In this document: positions 1 to 7,514 of the stretch, in pieces | Layout of the letters: each line of letters opens with the position of its first letter | Position numbering within the stretch: the first letter of the stretch is position 1 | From: Streptomyces xylophagus | GTDB lineage: Bacteria; Actinomycetota; Actinomycetes; Streptomycetales; Streptomycetaceae | Assembly: GCF_000716435.1 (NCBI RefSeq) | Contig: NZ_JNWO01000009.1 | Location: 1 to 64,000, forward strand | Reading direction: 5' to 3' | Length of the DNA stretch: 64,000 nt | The notes under the pieces: model-generated | Told to the model about the DNA's origin: nothing | The model's input: only the letters and a program-made list of their open reading frames with translations | Database searches by the model: none | Position numbers and translations under genes: made by a program

Positions 1-47
1 GAGATTTCTGCCTGTCTCGTGGGCTCGGAGATGTGTATAAGAGACAG
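1..47 (+). other. Illumina Nextera adapter contamination at contig end
   Basis: Bases 14-47 match the 34-base Nextera read-2 transposase adapter (GTCTCGTGGGCTCGG followed by the 19-base mosaic end AGATGTGTATAAGAGACAG). Bases 6-13 (TTCTGCCT) match the i7 index commonly called N703 in primer orientation, and bases 1-5 (GAGAT) are the end of the P7 primer. The three parts abut in library order, so this is read-through adapter kept by the assembler, not genomic DNA. Apparent peptides across it are artefacts. Confidence 0.98.
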
Positions 48-105
48 GTGTGCAGGGGTGCTGTACCGGGGGGGGAAGGACACGGTGCGCGGAAACGGAG
101 TGCAC

Positions 106-156
106 GAGCACACCGGGTGCACGAGCACACCGGGTGCACGAGCACACCGGGTGCAC
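106..156. repeat. Three tandem copies of a 17-bp unit
   Basis: The unit GAGCACACCGGGTGCAC occurs three times head to tail (106-122, 123-139, 140-156). Each copy ends in the palindrome GTGCAC. The array lies in otherwise gene-free DNA just inside the adapter-contaminated contig end, and no coding role is visible. Confidence 0.9.
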
Positions 157-228
157 GGAGACTCGGTGTGCGGGGCCCGACGCATGGGTCCCGGTATGTA
201 TATGGCCCCGGTGTGTGTATGGGGAGCC

Positions 229-705
229 TCAGCCGCCGGTACGACCGCCCCGCCCGGCGCGCTCGGCCCGTTCGGCTTCGCCGGCACCGAAGGCGCCGTC
301 GAGGGAGAGGCCACGGGCCGGGTCACGCCGCCCACGCTCGATCAACTGCCGTACGAGAGTGATGAGTTCGGAAGGCTCGAAGGGCTTGGCGAGAAACGCG
401 TCGACCCCGACGTCGAGCCCGCTCTCGACCTCGTACTGAGTGCAGGCGCTGACGATGGCGAGGGGCAGATCACGGGTACGGGGATCGCTGCGGAGCCGAG
501 CGGCAGTCCGCAGCCCGTCCAGCCGAGGCATGACGACATCCAGGGTCACCACATCGGGCCGCACCTGATGAATGACGTCCAGACACTCGGCACCATCGGC
601 CGCGGTCACGACCTCGAGACCCTCCAGCTCGAGATTGACCCTGATCAACTGCCGGATGACCTTGTTGTCGTCCACAACAAGCACCCGACCCGACGCGCCT
701 GGCAC
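229..705 (-). CDS. Single-domain response regulator (receiver domain)
   Basis: A CheY-like receiver domain of about 120 residues fills most of the protein. Visible are the acidic pair in RVLVVDDNK, the phosphoacceptor Asp in VVTLDVVMPRLDG (about residue 56), the Ser of AIVSACTQ and the conserved Lys of FLAKPFEP. A short Gly/Glu/Arg-rich tail follows and no DNA-binding output domain is present, so it probably acts through protein contact or as a phosphate sink. No kinase gene is adjacent. I placed the start at a GTG (705-703) just before the first beta strand. An in-frame ATG at 828 would add a low-complexity leader unlikely to be translated. It reads away from the tRNA and belongs to the host chromosome outside the element. 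Confidence 0.8.
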   Translation of the reverse strand: MPGASGRVLVVDDNKVIRQLIRVNLELEGLEVVTAADGAECLDVIHQVRPDVVTLDVVMPRLDGLRTAARLRSDPRTRDLPLAIVSACTQYEVESGLDVGVDAFLAKPFEPSELITLVRQLIERGRRDPARGLSLDGAFGAGEAERAERAGRGGRTGG

Positions 706-881
706 AACTCGAGAGTAGGTCCGGACCGGCCACCGCGTCCGGGTTTTCCCCACTTCCACCCCCTGCGAGCGACCCGGCACACTTCCCCGACCGCCTCCCT
801 GACCACCGAGAAACCCGTTCATGAACACCGGTATGGAGCTGGTAGGGTTCTACCCGTCGCCGCGAACACCGCGACCGATAC

Positions 882-953
882 GCCCCCGTAGCTCAGGGGA
901 TAGAGCAACGGCCTCCGGAGCCGTGTGCGCAGGTTCGAATCCTGCCGGGGGCA
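882..953 (+). tRNA. tRNA-Arg (anticodon CCG)
   Basis: A complete cloverleaf: acceptor GCCCCCG pairs with CGGGGGC, D-stem GCTC/GAGC, anticodon loop CTCCGGA in an ACGGC/GCCGT stem (anticodon CCG), and T-arm around GGTTCGAAT, with discriminator A at 953. CCA is not encoded. Its 3' part (913 onward) is the integration site of the adjoining mobile element, and the inserted DNA restores a functional 3' end. Confidence 0.95.
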
Positions 954-954
954 C
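913..954 (+). repeat. att core, int-proximal copy (tRNA-Arg 3' part)
   Basis: 42 bases running from the anticodon loop to just past the tRNA 3' end. The identical 42 bases recur in the same orientation at 31124-31165, defining the crossover repeats of the 30.2-kb element, and a diverged copy lies at 42457-42498. Confidence 0.9.
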
Positions 955-971
955 CTTGGATTAGGTGCCTA

Positions 972-1011
972 AAGACCCCGCCATCAGCGCTTTAGCTGAA
1001 GACGGGGTCTT
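972..1011 (+). terminator. Hairpin terminator downstream of tRNA-Arg
   Basis: AAGACCCCG (972-980) pairs perfectly with CGGGGTCTT (1003-1011) around a 22-base loop containing AGC..GCT. A near-identical hairpin follows the diverged att copy at 42516-42555, so it travels with the int-proximal end of these elements and supplies tRNA termination. Confidence 0.7.
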
Positions 1012-1171
1012 CGCGTGTGCGCAGGCGGATGCCGCCGAAAGCAGCCGTTTGCCAGTGATCACGTTGTAATAGCGTGTTGATCTTGAGGGGCTTCGCGGCA
1101 GGTCAGCGCGTGTTCGGCGCCCCTTCAACGTACCCCTGTAGACCAACCGTCCGCCGGTCGTGCGAGTCAGA

Positions 1172-1693
1172 TCAGACGTTGTCGCCGTTGGGGTGGAGGA
1201 CGGCCTCAGCGATCTCACGTACGCGGTCCTGGGTGATGCCGGCGCGCTGCTCGACGGCGAGGGAATGGTCGGTGGGTTCCAGCTCGACGAAGGGACGCCG
1301 ACCGAGTGGACGGGTGTGTGCGTTCGTCTTCAGGTTGAGTGTGCTGGGCGAGTAAAGGCTCAACTCAGTGTTCAACCAGCCGAAGTACGGCTTCTCAGCT
1401 TCACGACCGGGGGTGTTCCACATGTCCAGAGCTCGGGCGAAATTGTCCCGGCTCAAGGAGACCCAGACGCCCCAGGAGAAGAGGTCTTCGCTGCCGATCA
1501 CCGGTATCTCGATCAGGCCCTTGATGAAGTAATGCTGACCCTTGATGACGCACTGGTCGGAGGACAGCATGCTGTCGGCATCGTCTGCGAAGTTCTGGTC
1601 CCAGACGTCAGGAGCCATGGTGGAGTAGCTCATCGGAAGCTCCGCGTGGTACTCCCCGCAGCATGAGCATGTGAAGCCGAGATCGTTAGCCAT
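1172..1693 (-). CDS. DUF2199-like protein
   Basis: A 173-residue protein of unknown function that I recognise as DUF2199-like. It opens with a CxCC zinc-type motif (FTCSCCGEYH), continues with a conserved core (SSDQCVIKGQHYFIKG, then WGVWVSLSRDNF, then YFGWLNTELSLY) and ends with LAVEQRAGITQDRVREIAE. I chose ATG 1693 because the conserved Cys motif follows at once; an upstream ATG at 1738 would add 15 non-conserved residues. It is single-gene cargo between the att site and int, separated from int by a strong hairpin. No biochemical role is known to me. Confidence 0.8.
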   Translation of the reverse strand: MANDLGFTCSCCGEYHAELPMSYSTMAPDVWDQNFADDADSMLSSDQCVIKGQHYFIKGLIEIPVIGSEDLFSWGVWVSLSRDNFARALDMWNTPGREAEKPYFGWLNTELSLYSPSTLNLKTNAHTRPLGRRPFVELEPTDHSLAVEQRAGITQDRVREIAEAVLHPNGDNV

Positions 1694-1750
1694 GGCGGGG
1701 AGCTTAACCAGCCACTGATCACGCGCGATCGTCCACATATACGCAGACAG

Positions 1751-1786
1751 ACCGGAGCCCCGGGCTAGGCAGCCCGGGGCTCCGGT
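1751..1786. terminator. Bidirectional hairpin terminator after int
   Basis: Two perfect 16-bp arms, ACCGGAGCCCCGGGCT (1751-1766) and its complement (1771-1786), flank a 4-base loop. It sits 20 bases beyond the integrase stop codon and should end the rep-xis-int transcript before the DUF2199 gene. Confidence 0.8.
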
Positions 1787-1806
1787 TCGTCGGTCTTGCG
1801 GTCGTG

Positions 1807-3195
1807 TCAGTCAGTGAGGCCATCCACCTCCCCCAGGCCCTGCATGATGCGCTCGTTCATCTCCTGCTCTTGGCCGTCGATGCACTTGGCGTAGATCTTG
1901 AGCAGCACGTCGACCGAGTGGCCGGCGCGTGCCGCCACTTCCGGTGCGGGCACACCGGAGTTGAGCCACTGGGACACGCCCGCGTGCCGCAGGTCGTAGG
2001 GCCGGAAAGCGAGCGCTGAGGAGACCTGTTCGGGCAGGAACGCCAGCTCTCGCGTCTGCTTCCAAACGCGCGAGTACGACGAGGCCGCTACGACGTTGCC
2101 CCGCTCACTGGCGAAGAGCCGGCCGTCCTTGGCAGTACCGAACTCCTTCAGATGCTCACGGAGCAGGCGCACCAACGGAGGCGGGATGGGCACGATGCGC
2201 ACGTCACCCTCCGCACGCTGCTTCAGGCCCCGCCGGTCGTGCGCCTCCCCGGAATCCGTCCACGCCTTGCCTGCCGTCGGACGTGTCTCGGCCAGCTCGA
2301 TACGTCCCCAACCCGACGCCGGGAGCACGCAGTCCGACCGACGCAGGCCGAGCGCTTCACCGGGGCGCATGGCGGCGTAGTACAAGCACCCGAAGAAGGC
2401 GCGCAGCCGTCGACCGCTCGCCCGCTCGTAGCCGCCGACGTACGTCACCGCAGCCAGCAACTCCCGCGCCTGCCGCGGATTAACCACGACTCGGCGGTCG
2501 ACCTCTTGCACCGCGCGCTTGCCACGCTTGCGGCGCACTCGGCTCAGCGGGTTGGACTGTAGAAGCTCCAACTCGACTGCGTACTCAAGCGAGTTGAACA
2601 CAACTGCCCGCCGCCGCCGATACGTCTGCGTTGCCGCAGGCTTGCCGTCCAACTTGCGCCCGAGACCGTCGATCAGCTCATGCACGCGAGCGATCTCCAG
2701 CAACTCCGCCACGGGCAGAGAGGCCCGCTCGATCCAGCGCACCGCCGAAGCAATCTCCTCCGGCCGATCCTGCTTCCTCCGTGACAAAGGAAGGAGGTAC
2801 GAGCGCAGCGCACGCCGCACTATCTGTGGAGTTGGCCGTCCCCGAACCGGCTTGACCAGTACAGGGACGACCGTCGCCAACGCGTCGGTCATGCTGTCAC
2901 GTTGCTTCGCCGACGCCTCAGCCCAGCGCGCATCGATGTACTTGAGCGCCAACTCCAGGTACGTCAGCGCCGCCTTGCCACCACGCAGCGAGTCGGGCAG
3001 CCCCGACACCGTGTCGAAGGGCTCGCCCTTGTCGACGGCTCGCAACAGCTTGGCCCTGAAGCGGTCGGCGAGTGCCGTCGTCTTATAGGACTCGCTGAAC
3101 GCCTGCCCATCAACGACCCAGCGGACAAGGTGAGTTGGCTTTTTGGTCGTCTTGTTGACCGAGAGCTTCCACACGGAGACCTTGTACGACTTCAC
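1807..3195 (-). CDS. int: Tyrosine recombinase / AICE integrase
   Basis: A 462-residue site-specific recombinase. The N-terminal half carries arm- and core-binding regions. The C-terminal catalytic domain shows Arg277 (YYAAMRPGEALGL), Arg403 (RPYDLRHAG), His426 (ARAGHS) and nucleophile Tyr435 (LLKIYAKC). The usual first His of the HxxR box is Tyr400, a substitution I believe is common in this actinobacterial branch. It should catalyse integration at, and with Xis excision from, the tRNA-Arg site about 850 bp away. The start overlaps the xis stop by 4 bases, indicating translational coupling. A near relative survives as a C-terminal fragment at 43794-44015. Confidence 0.95.
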   Translation of the reverse strand: MKSYKVSVWKLSVNKTTKKPTHLVRWVVDGQAFSESYKTTALADRFRAKLLRAVDKGEPFDTVSGLPDSLRGGKAALTYLELALKYIDARWAEASAKQRDSMTDALATVVPVLVKPVRGRPTPQIVRRALRSYLLPLSRRKQDRPEEIASAVRWIERASLPVAELLEIARVHELIDGLGRKLDGKPAATQTYRRRRAVVFNSLEYAVELELLQSNPLSRVRRKRGKRAVQEVDRRVVVNPRQARELLAAVTYVGGYERASGRRLRAFFGCLYYAAMRPGEALGLRRSDCVLPASGWGRIELAETRPTAGKAWTDSGEAHDRRGLKQRAEGDVRIVPIPPPLVRLLREHLKEFGTAKDGRLFASERGNVVAASSYSRVWKQTRELAFLPEQVSSALAFRPYDLRHAGVSQWLNSGVPAPEVAARAGHSVDVLLKIYAKCIDGQEQEMNERIMQGLGEVDGLTD

Positions 3196-3395
3196 GACGC
3201 GGCCCCCTCCGCACGCTCCGCCAACCAGTCGTTGAGTACGTCACGGCGAACCCTCAACTCCCCGTTGGGTAAACGGATGCAGGCCGGCGCGAGGCGCAGT
3301 TCGCGCCAGCGGTAGAAGGTGCGCCGGGAGATCCCGCCCAGCTCTTCGAGCACCTGCCGCACTGTGAGCAGTTCGGCCGTCTTCTCACGCGCCAT
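3192..3395 (-). CDS. xis: Excisionase / small helix-turn-helix protein
   Basis: A 67-residue MerR/Xis-type winged-helix protein: LTVRQVLEELGGISRRTFYRW forms the helix-turn-helix and LPNGELRVRRDVLNDWLAE the wing and last helix. It is expected to bend attL/attR DNA and drive Int toward excision. ATG at 3395 lies inside the end of rep (rep stop 3385-3387), and its own stop overlaps int by 4 bases, so rep, xis and int form one coupled operon as in pSAM2-type elements. A second version is at 38545-38739. Confidence 0.9.
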   Translation of the reverse strand: MAREKTAELLTVRQVLEELGGISRRTFYRWRELRLAPACIRLPNGELRVRRDVLNDWLAERAEGAAS

Positions 3396-4746
3396 GAAGA
3401 CCACCGCCCTCCCGCACGGAGGCCGCCAGGAGAGCCGCCTCCGGCGAGTAACCACGCCCGGCGTAGCGCCACTGCCCGACGGTGACGGTTGTCCGCCCGC
3501 CGATACCGAGGGCGGTTCGCTGCTCCTCCGCACGGTGTTCTGCACGCGCCTCACGGAGAGCGGTCAGAGTCGTCGAGTAGCGCCGTGACTTGGTGGAGAA
3601 GTGGCCGCCGTAGCCGAGCATGTGGGCCCAACGGCGCAGCCCCAGAGACTCGAAGGGGGGTAGACCGCCGAGCCACCAGCACGTACTGATCATGCGGAGG
3701 ACGTGGGCCCGTACCGGCAGCATGACCAGTTCTCGCGCCTGGTGAATCCGGCCGTCGACCGCGCCGGCGGACTCAGCTCCCTTCGTGGCGTACTTCGCGA
3801 TGTAGCCCGCAACGGCCGCGGAGGTCAGCCGCTCCCCCGCTCCGAACGCCGCGATGGGCCGCACGTCGACCTGTTCGCCGAACCGCAGCACGCGAGTGCC
3901 GACGACATCCACGCCAGGAGCGATGAGCCGCACGCGACCGACGACCGCCTGTACCGCGTCCATCAGCAGAGCCGTTGTGGCCCAACCGGGCGGAGCCGAG
4001 GCCGGTCCATCCGGCCCGTCGAGGCGGACCACGGCATGGAAGTGGACCAGGCCCCGCCGCTGGTACTCGGCTACCTTCGCGTACGACAACCGGGCCACGT
4101 CCGCGAGTTCGGTACGGGACAGCCCAACGCGCCGGGCGATCTCGCGACGCAACTCCAGCGCGAACCGGTGCCAGAGTTGACCCGCGTACGCCTGCCAGAG
4201 GACAGCCCCGGCGTAGTCGTAGCAGCGCGGGCACAGGGGCTCGCCGAGACGGGGCTCACCCTCCAAGTGCCGCTCATGGCATCCGACGGGCGAGCCGTGC
4301 GGGCAGCACTCCCCCACCTTCCGGGGACGACATGCCCGTACATGGCCCGCACGCTCACGACTGGTATGAACTGGCCCGAAGCCGGGAGCGGTGAGGGTGG
4401 CGAACACCCGAGGGTGCCCGCTCACCGACTCCGTGACGTTCTTGCCGCCGACCAGTCCAGCCCGAATCAGTTGGTAGGTGTCGGCTCGATAGAGGCGGGA
4501 GCAGGACGGGCAGACCGTCGCACGCCGGTTGCCGCATGCGGTCAGGAGTCGACCGCCGTAGACGTCCGACGCGTACGAGAACAGGGCCTCGCCCGTGTTC
4601 GTGTCGACGACGGTTGCCCCGCCGACCAGGTGGATCGGGTTGGTGCAGCCGGCGAGGCTGACGATGTTGCGCCGCCAGGCTGCGAACTCCGGCTCTGCTG
4701 CCCTGGTGAGCAGGGCAGCAACGTTCTTCGGCATGGACGCGGTCAT
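3385..4746 (-). CDS. RepSA-type rolling-circle replication initiator
   Basis: A 453-residue Rep. Motif 1 resembles FATLTAPGFGPVH (about 115-127), the metal-binding HUH motif is HFH in GLVHFHAVVRLDG (235-237), and candidate nicking tyrosines lie in GYIAKYATK (Y315, Y319). Cys pairs CPSC and CPRC suggest a zinc site. It would nick the double-strand origin and start rolling-circle replication of the excised circle. I chose ATG 4746, which overlaps the upstream stop as ATGA. Longer forms lack similarity to Rep proteins. It heads the rep-xis-int operon. Confidence 0.9.
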   Translation of the reverse strand: MTASMPKNVAALLTRAAEPEFAAWRRNIVSLAGCTNPIHLVGGATVVDTNTGEALFSYASDVYGGRLLTACGNRRATVCPSCSRLYRADTYQLIRAGLVGGKNVTESVSGHPRVFATLTAPGFGPVHTSRERAGHVRACRPRKVGECCPHGSPVGCHERHLEGEPRLGEPLCPRCYDYAGAVLWQAYAGQLWHRFALELRREIARRVGLSRTELADVARLSYAKVAEYQRRGLVHFHAVVRLDGPDGPASAPPGWATTALLMDAVQAVVGRVRLIAPGVDVVGTRVLRFGEQVDVRPIAAFGAGERLTSAAVAGYIAKYATKGAESAGAVDGRIHQARELVMLPVRAHVLRMISTCWWLGGLPPFESLGLRRWAHMLGYGGHFSTKSRRYSTTLTALREARAEHRAEEQRTALGIGGRTTVTVGQWRYAGRGYSPEAALLAASVREGGGLHGA

Positions 4747-5000
4747 TGCCGACCACCGCCTCCGAACGCATGCCACATCACGGCAGCGATTGCTTCCGTA
4801 CGGGTCTTGGCGCTGAACCGGAGCGTCGGGTCCGTGAGCCAGAGTGCGGCGGCATGCGCCGGGCACAGATGACGCTCGAAGCCGTCGAGCCCGACGAGGA
4901 CGATCGGTTCCCGTCCGTCGCAGGTCGACACTTCGGAGTCGACGACCCTCAATTCGCACTCGGGCAGAGGGGATTTGCGCGATCGATGCGCGGTGGACAA
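4743..5000 (-). CDS. Small Cys-containing AICE protein, unknown function
   Basis: About 85 residues, conserved in style with small proteins found next to Rep in Streptomyces AICEs: LPECELRVVDSEVSTCDGRE, then VGLDGFERHLCPAHAAALW, then a C-terminal segment TRTEAIAAVMWHAFGG. The spaced Cys/His residues suggest a small zinc-binding fold. The best start is a TTG at 5000, which has AAAGGAG about ten bases upstream; a GTG at 5027 is possible but has no ribosome site. Its stop overlaps the rep ATG, so it is probably co-translated with rep. Confidence 0.65.
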   Translation of the reverse strand: MSTAHRSRKSPLPECELRVVDSEVSTCDGREPIVLVGLDGFERHLCPAHAAALWLTDPTLRFSAKTRTEAIAAVMWHAFGGGGRQ

Positions 5001-5104
5001 AGTGTGAGTACTCCTTTCACTGCTCACGTGGCGGATGGAGTGGGTTCCTGACGGGGTCGGGTTTGGCGACTTCGCGCCCCGTCGGGAGCCCGTCATACGG
5101 GCGA

Positions 5105-5395
5105 TCACTGCGGTTCCTTGGGCGGGATCGCGACGACGCTGTACGCGATCGGTCCGAAGGCGCGACGTGCGTCGTAGTAGCCCTCGCCGAGGTCCTCCAC
5201 CGGGACGCCGAGCGGAGCAGCGACGTGTTCCGTGCCCTCCCTGCGAGCGGTGGAGTCGGCCGCGTCGACGAAGACGCCGAACGACGCATTGCGCGGTACG
5301 AGGACACTGGGGTTCGCGGCGAGGAAGTCCGCCAGCTCCCGCAGGCCGGCGATGAACGCAGCCCGGTCGCCAGAGCGGATTTCGTACGTGGACAT
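5105..5395 (-). CDS. Conserved AICE hypothetical protein
   Basis: A 96-residue protein beginning MSTYEIRSGDRAAFIAGLRE. It has a helical N-terminus (AFIAGLRELADFLAANP), a central strand region (NASFGVFVDAADST) and the tail FGPIAYSVVAIPP. ATG 5395 is preceded by GAGAGGTG at good spacing. It lies between the Spd-like membrane gene and the Rep operon on the same strand and is probably co-transcribed with the transfer genes. I know of no function. Confidence 0.75.
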   Translation of the reverse strand: MSTYEIRSGDRAAFIAGLRELADFLAANPSVLVPRNASFGVFVDAADSTARREGTEHVAAPLGVPVEDLGEGYYDARRAFGPIAYSVVAIPPKEPQ

Positions 5396-5439
5396 GGCTC
5401 GCCCACCTCTCTGTTGAACGAACATCGGGTGAGGTCGCT

Positions 5440-5634
5440 TCAGAAGCGGAGTTGGCCGAGGAAGCCGCTGACCGCGACGAGGACCGCCTGAACCACCGGC
5501 GCGGCCACGGTCTTTGCCACCAGAAAGCCGAAGGTCCCGCAGAGCAATGTGTCCGCCCAGCGCAGGTAGCGGATGCGCAGCAGGAACCAGATGAACAGGC
5601 CGAGCAGCAACACGGCCGACATGGACACCAGCAC
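5440..5634 (-). CDS. Small Spd-type membrane protein
   Basis: 64 residues with two predicted membrane helices (about 5-20 and 33-58: VLLLGLFIWFLL, and FLVAKTVAAPVVQAVLVAV) joined by a basic loop RIRYLRW. Small hydrophobic proteins encoded after TraB in Streptomyces elements (Spd proteins) promote intramycelial spreading, and its position 12 bases after the translocase gene fits that role. The start is a GTG at 5634 preceded by GAGAGGGGGC. Assignment rests on size, topology and context, not on a specific motif. Confidence 0.7.
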   Translation of the reverse strand: MLVSMSAVLLLGLFIWFLLRIRYLRWADTLLCGTFGFLVAKTVAAPVVQAVLVAVSGFLGQLRF

Positions 5635-5646
5635 GACAGCCCCCTC

Positions 5647-6972
5647 TCACTTGGCCGCGGTGAGCAATTCGGGCAGGACCGGGGCGAGGTGCGCGTACTC
5701 AGCCGCGATGGCTTCCGCGTCCACCTCGGTGACCAGGTGCGAGCGGGCCCGTTCCCAGCCGTCGCCGGAGGCCAGCACGGCCGTACCGGCCTGTTCCGGT
5801 GTGATGGCTTGTGCGGCCTTGAGCGCGTCGGGATTGAGATCCCCGAGCGCCATTTCCGCCGTACCGGGATCGGCCACCCGGTGGCACACGCGTCCGCCGA
5901 GTTGGGCACGCAGTGCCGTGACGCCCGGCCCCAAGTCGGAGCCCACCCGTTGGCCGGCCACGACGAGGAACACCCCAAGCGCGGCGCCGAGTTGGGCGAG
6001 TCGGATCAACGCCGTACCGGCCGCGTGTGCTTCGTCCTTCTCGTTGCGACTCGCGATGAGAAAGAGTTCTGCGATCTCGTCGACAATCACGACGACGGGG
6101 ACCGGGCGTTCCTTCTCCGACAGACCCCAGATGTTGCGTACGCGAGCCGCCCGACAGACGGTCATGCGGTCGAGGGTCAGGTCGACGAGCGCCGTCAGGA
6201 GTCGAACCGCTTGTTCGCGGTTGGTCGCCAGGGCGGACAACCGGGGCTCGTAGAGCGATAGTTCCATGCCGCCCTTGCAGTCGATGCCGACCAGGGCGAC
6301 CGGTTGCGGAGCCAGGCCCGCTACGAGTGCGTTGATCAACGTCGACTTGCCGGACCGTGTGGCACCGACGATCAGCCAGTGCGGCACACGCCGCAGGTCG
6401 ATGACCCAACCGGCACCGGTTTCCAGAACGCCCACAGCGACCCGGAGCAGTTGAGCGGGCCCGCGCTGTTTCGGCAGTCGAGGAGCGGCGAGCGGATCGG
6501 CCACGGAGGCGGCGATCCGTACGACTCCCGGCCTCCAAGAGGTGACCCGCACCCCATGGACCTGCCAGTCCTCCGCCATGGCGGGCCCCGCCTTGACGAA
6601 GTCCTCGGGCACCTGCCCCGGCAACAGCCGTACCAGCAGCCAGAATCCGCCGCCCGTCGGGCGTATGAGCCCGTGCCGCGGGACACGCGGTTGAGGGGGA
6701 GGTGCCCCGTTGCCAACGAGCCCGGACACCACGGTCAGCGCCGGCCGACGGCTCACGGCGAGTCCGCACCCGGCCATCAACGGCCGCCAGGTGCGCACCA
6801 CTTGGACGACCATGACCGGGAAGCCGAGTAACAGCCACCAGGCCACGGGGTAGCGGCGGCGCAGGGCCGGGCCTGCGAGGAGCAGGCCCGACACCAGCAC
6901 TGCGGCCACCACCAGAACCCAACTCGGCCAGACCGTCCCGGCCGAGGAAGTGGAGGAGGCCAGGGTCATCAC
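5647..6972 (-). CDS. FtsK/SpoIIIE-type DNA translocase (TraB/TraSA-like)
   Basis: A 441-residue AICE transfer protein. Two N-terminal membrane helices (about 17-35 and 43-60) anchor a cytoplasmic motor with Walker A GATRSGKST (203-211), Walker B VVVIVDEIAEL (293-303) and FtsK-type VVAGQRVGSDLGPGVTALRAQL sequence split around 340-365. Proteins of this family move double-stranded plasmid DNA between mycelia, unlike relaxase-based conjugation. ATG 6972 overlaps the stop of the upstream gene by 4 bases. It is the only conjugation motor in the element. Confidence 0.92.
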   Translation of the reverse strand: MMTLASSTSSAGTVWPSWVLVVAAVLVSGLLLAGPALRRRYPVAWWLLLGFPVMVVQVVRTWRPLMAGCGLAVSRRPALTVVSGLVGNGAPPPQPRVPRHGLIRPTGGGFWLLVRLLPGQVPEDFVKAGPAMAEDWQVHGVRVTSWRPGVVRIAASVADPLAAPRLPKQRGPAQLLRVAVGVLETGAGWVIDLRRVPHWLIVGATRSGKSTLINALVAGLAPQPVALVGIDCKGGMELSLYEPRLSALATNREQAVRLLTALVDLTLDRMTVCRAARVRNIWGLSEKERPVPVVVIVDEIAELFLIASRNEKDEAHAAGTALIRLAQLGAALGVFLVVAGQRVGSDLGPGVTALRAQLGGRVCHRVADPGTAEMALGDLNPDALKAAQAITPEQAGTAVLASGDGWERARSHLVTEVDAEAIAAEYAHLAPVLPELLTAAK

Positions 6973-7310
6973 TGCCCAGCCCCCTTCCCCGCCGGAGCGC
7001 TCAGGGGCCGGATCTCCGCCGCACGGAATGCGATCCCGTGCCGCCCATCGTTCTCCCAGGGCGTGGCGACCAAGTCCCGTACGGCCACGGGCATACCGAG
7101 CTGCACGCTGGCCGGCTCACCGGCGACGCTCACGTTCACCACGTCCGCCGATGACCCGGCCATCAGGCAAAGACCGACCTGGAACACGGTCTTACCGGTG
7201 TCACGGTCAACACGAAGCTGACCGGTCTCACGATTCGCAACCCGCGGAGCCGGGGGTACGGCACAGATGATCCCCGTGAACTTCGCGGTGTCGATCGGAA
7301 GGCTTGCCAC
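6969..7310 (-). CDS. Conserved AICE transfer-operon hypothetical protein
   Basis: 113 residues starting VASLPIDTAKFTGIICAVP. The GTG at 7310 has GAGGAG nine bases upstream, so I prefer it to an ATG at 7421 that would cross the operator region. The protein is beta-rich, with TGKTVFQVGLCLMAG and FRAAEIRPL strands and no membrane segment. Proteins of this type sit directly before the FtsK-like gene in many Streptomyces AICEs. It is the first gene of the leftward transfer/replication operon and faces the two palindromic operators. Biochemical role unknown. Confidence 0.8.
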   Translation of the reverse strand: MASLPIDTAKFTGIICAVPPAPRVANRETGQLRVDRDTGKTVFQVGLCLMAGSSADVVNVSVAGEPASVQLGMPVAVRDLVATPWENDGRHGIAFRAAEIRPLSAPAGKGAGQ

Positions 7311-7366
7311 TGATCTGAACTCCTCATCCCTGGCACCCGGAGGCCGATCCTTCGGGTTGCTAGACC

Positions 7367-7415
7367 ACCCGTAGTACGGGTGACCGGAGTCCAGAGTGCG
7401 ACCCGTAGTACGGGT
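7367..7415. promoter_or_regulatory. Paired palindromic operators (KorSA/GntR-type)
   Basis: The 15-base palindrome ACCCGTAGTACGGGT (7-base arms around a central G) occurs at 7367-7381 and again, identical, at 7401-7415, 34 bases apart. Both lie between the leftward transfer operon (start 7310) and the rightward GntR gene (7515). In pSAM2 the GntR-family KorSA binds repeated sites like this to repress transfer and replication genes and itself. Confidence 0.8.
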
Positions 7416-7514
7416 TGTCAACCGTCTTGTGATGAGAGAGGCTGTCTACGCACGTGGACGAACTGTCCACGCAGACGCACAGCCGAGAGACGATCACGGC
7501 CACGGAGGGCCCGC

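Noticed and set aside
106..156. CRISPR array
   Set aside because: The 17-bp units are contiguous with no spacers and no cas genes occur in the window.
19..439. Open frames starting in the first 50 bases (MGSEMCIRDR..., MYKRQ...)
   Set aside because: They start inside Nextera adapter sequence and run antisense to the response regulator; not genes.
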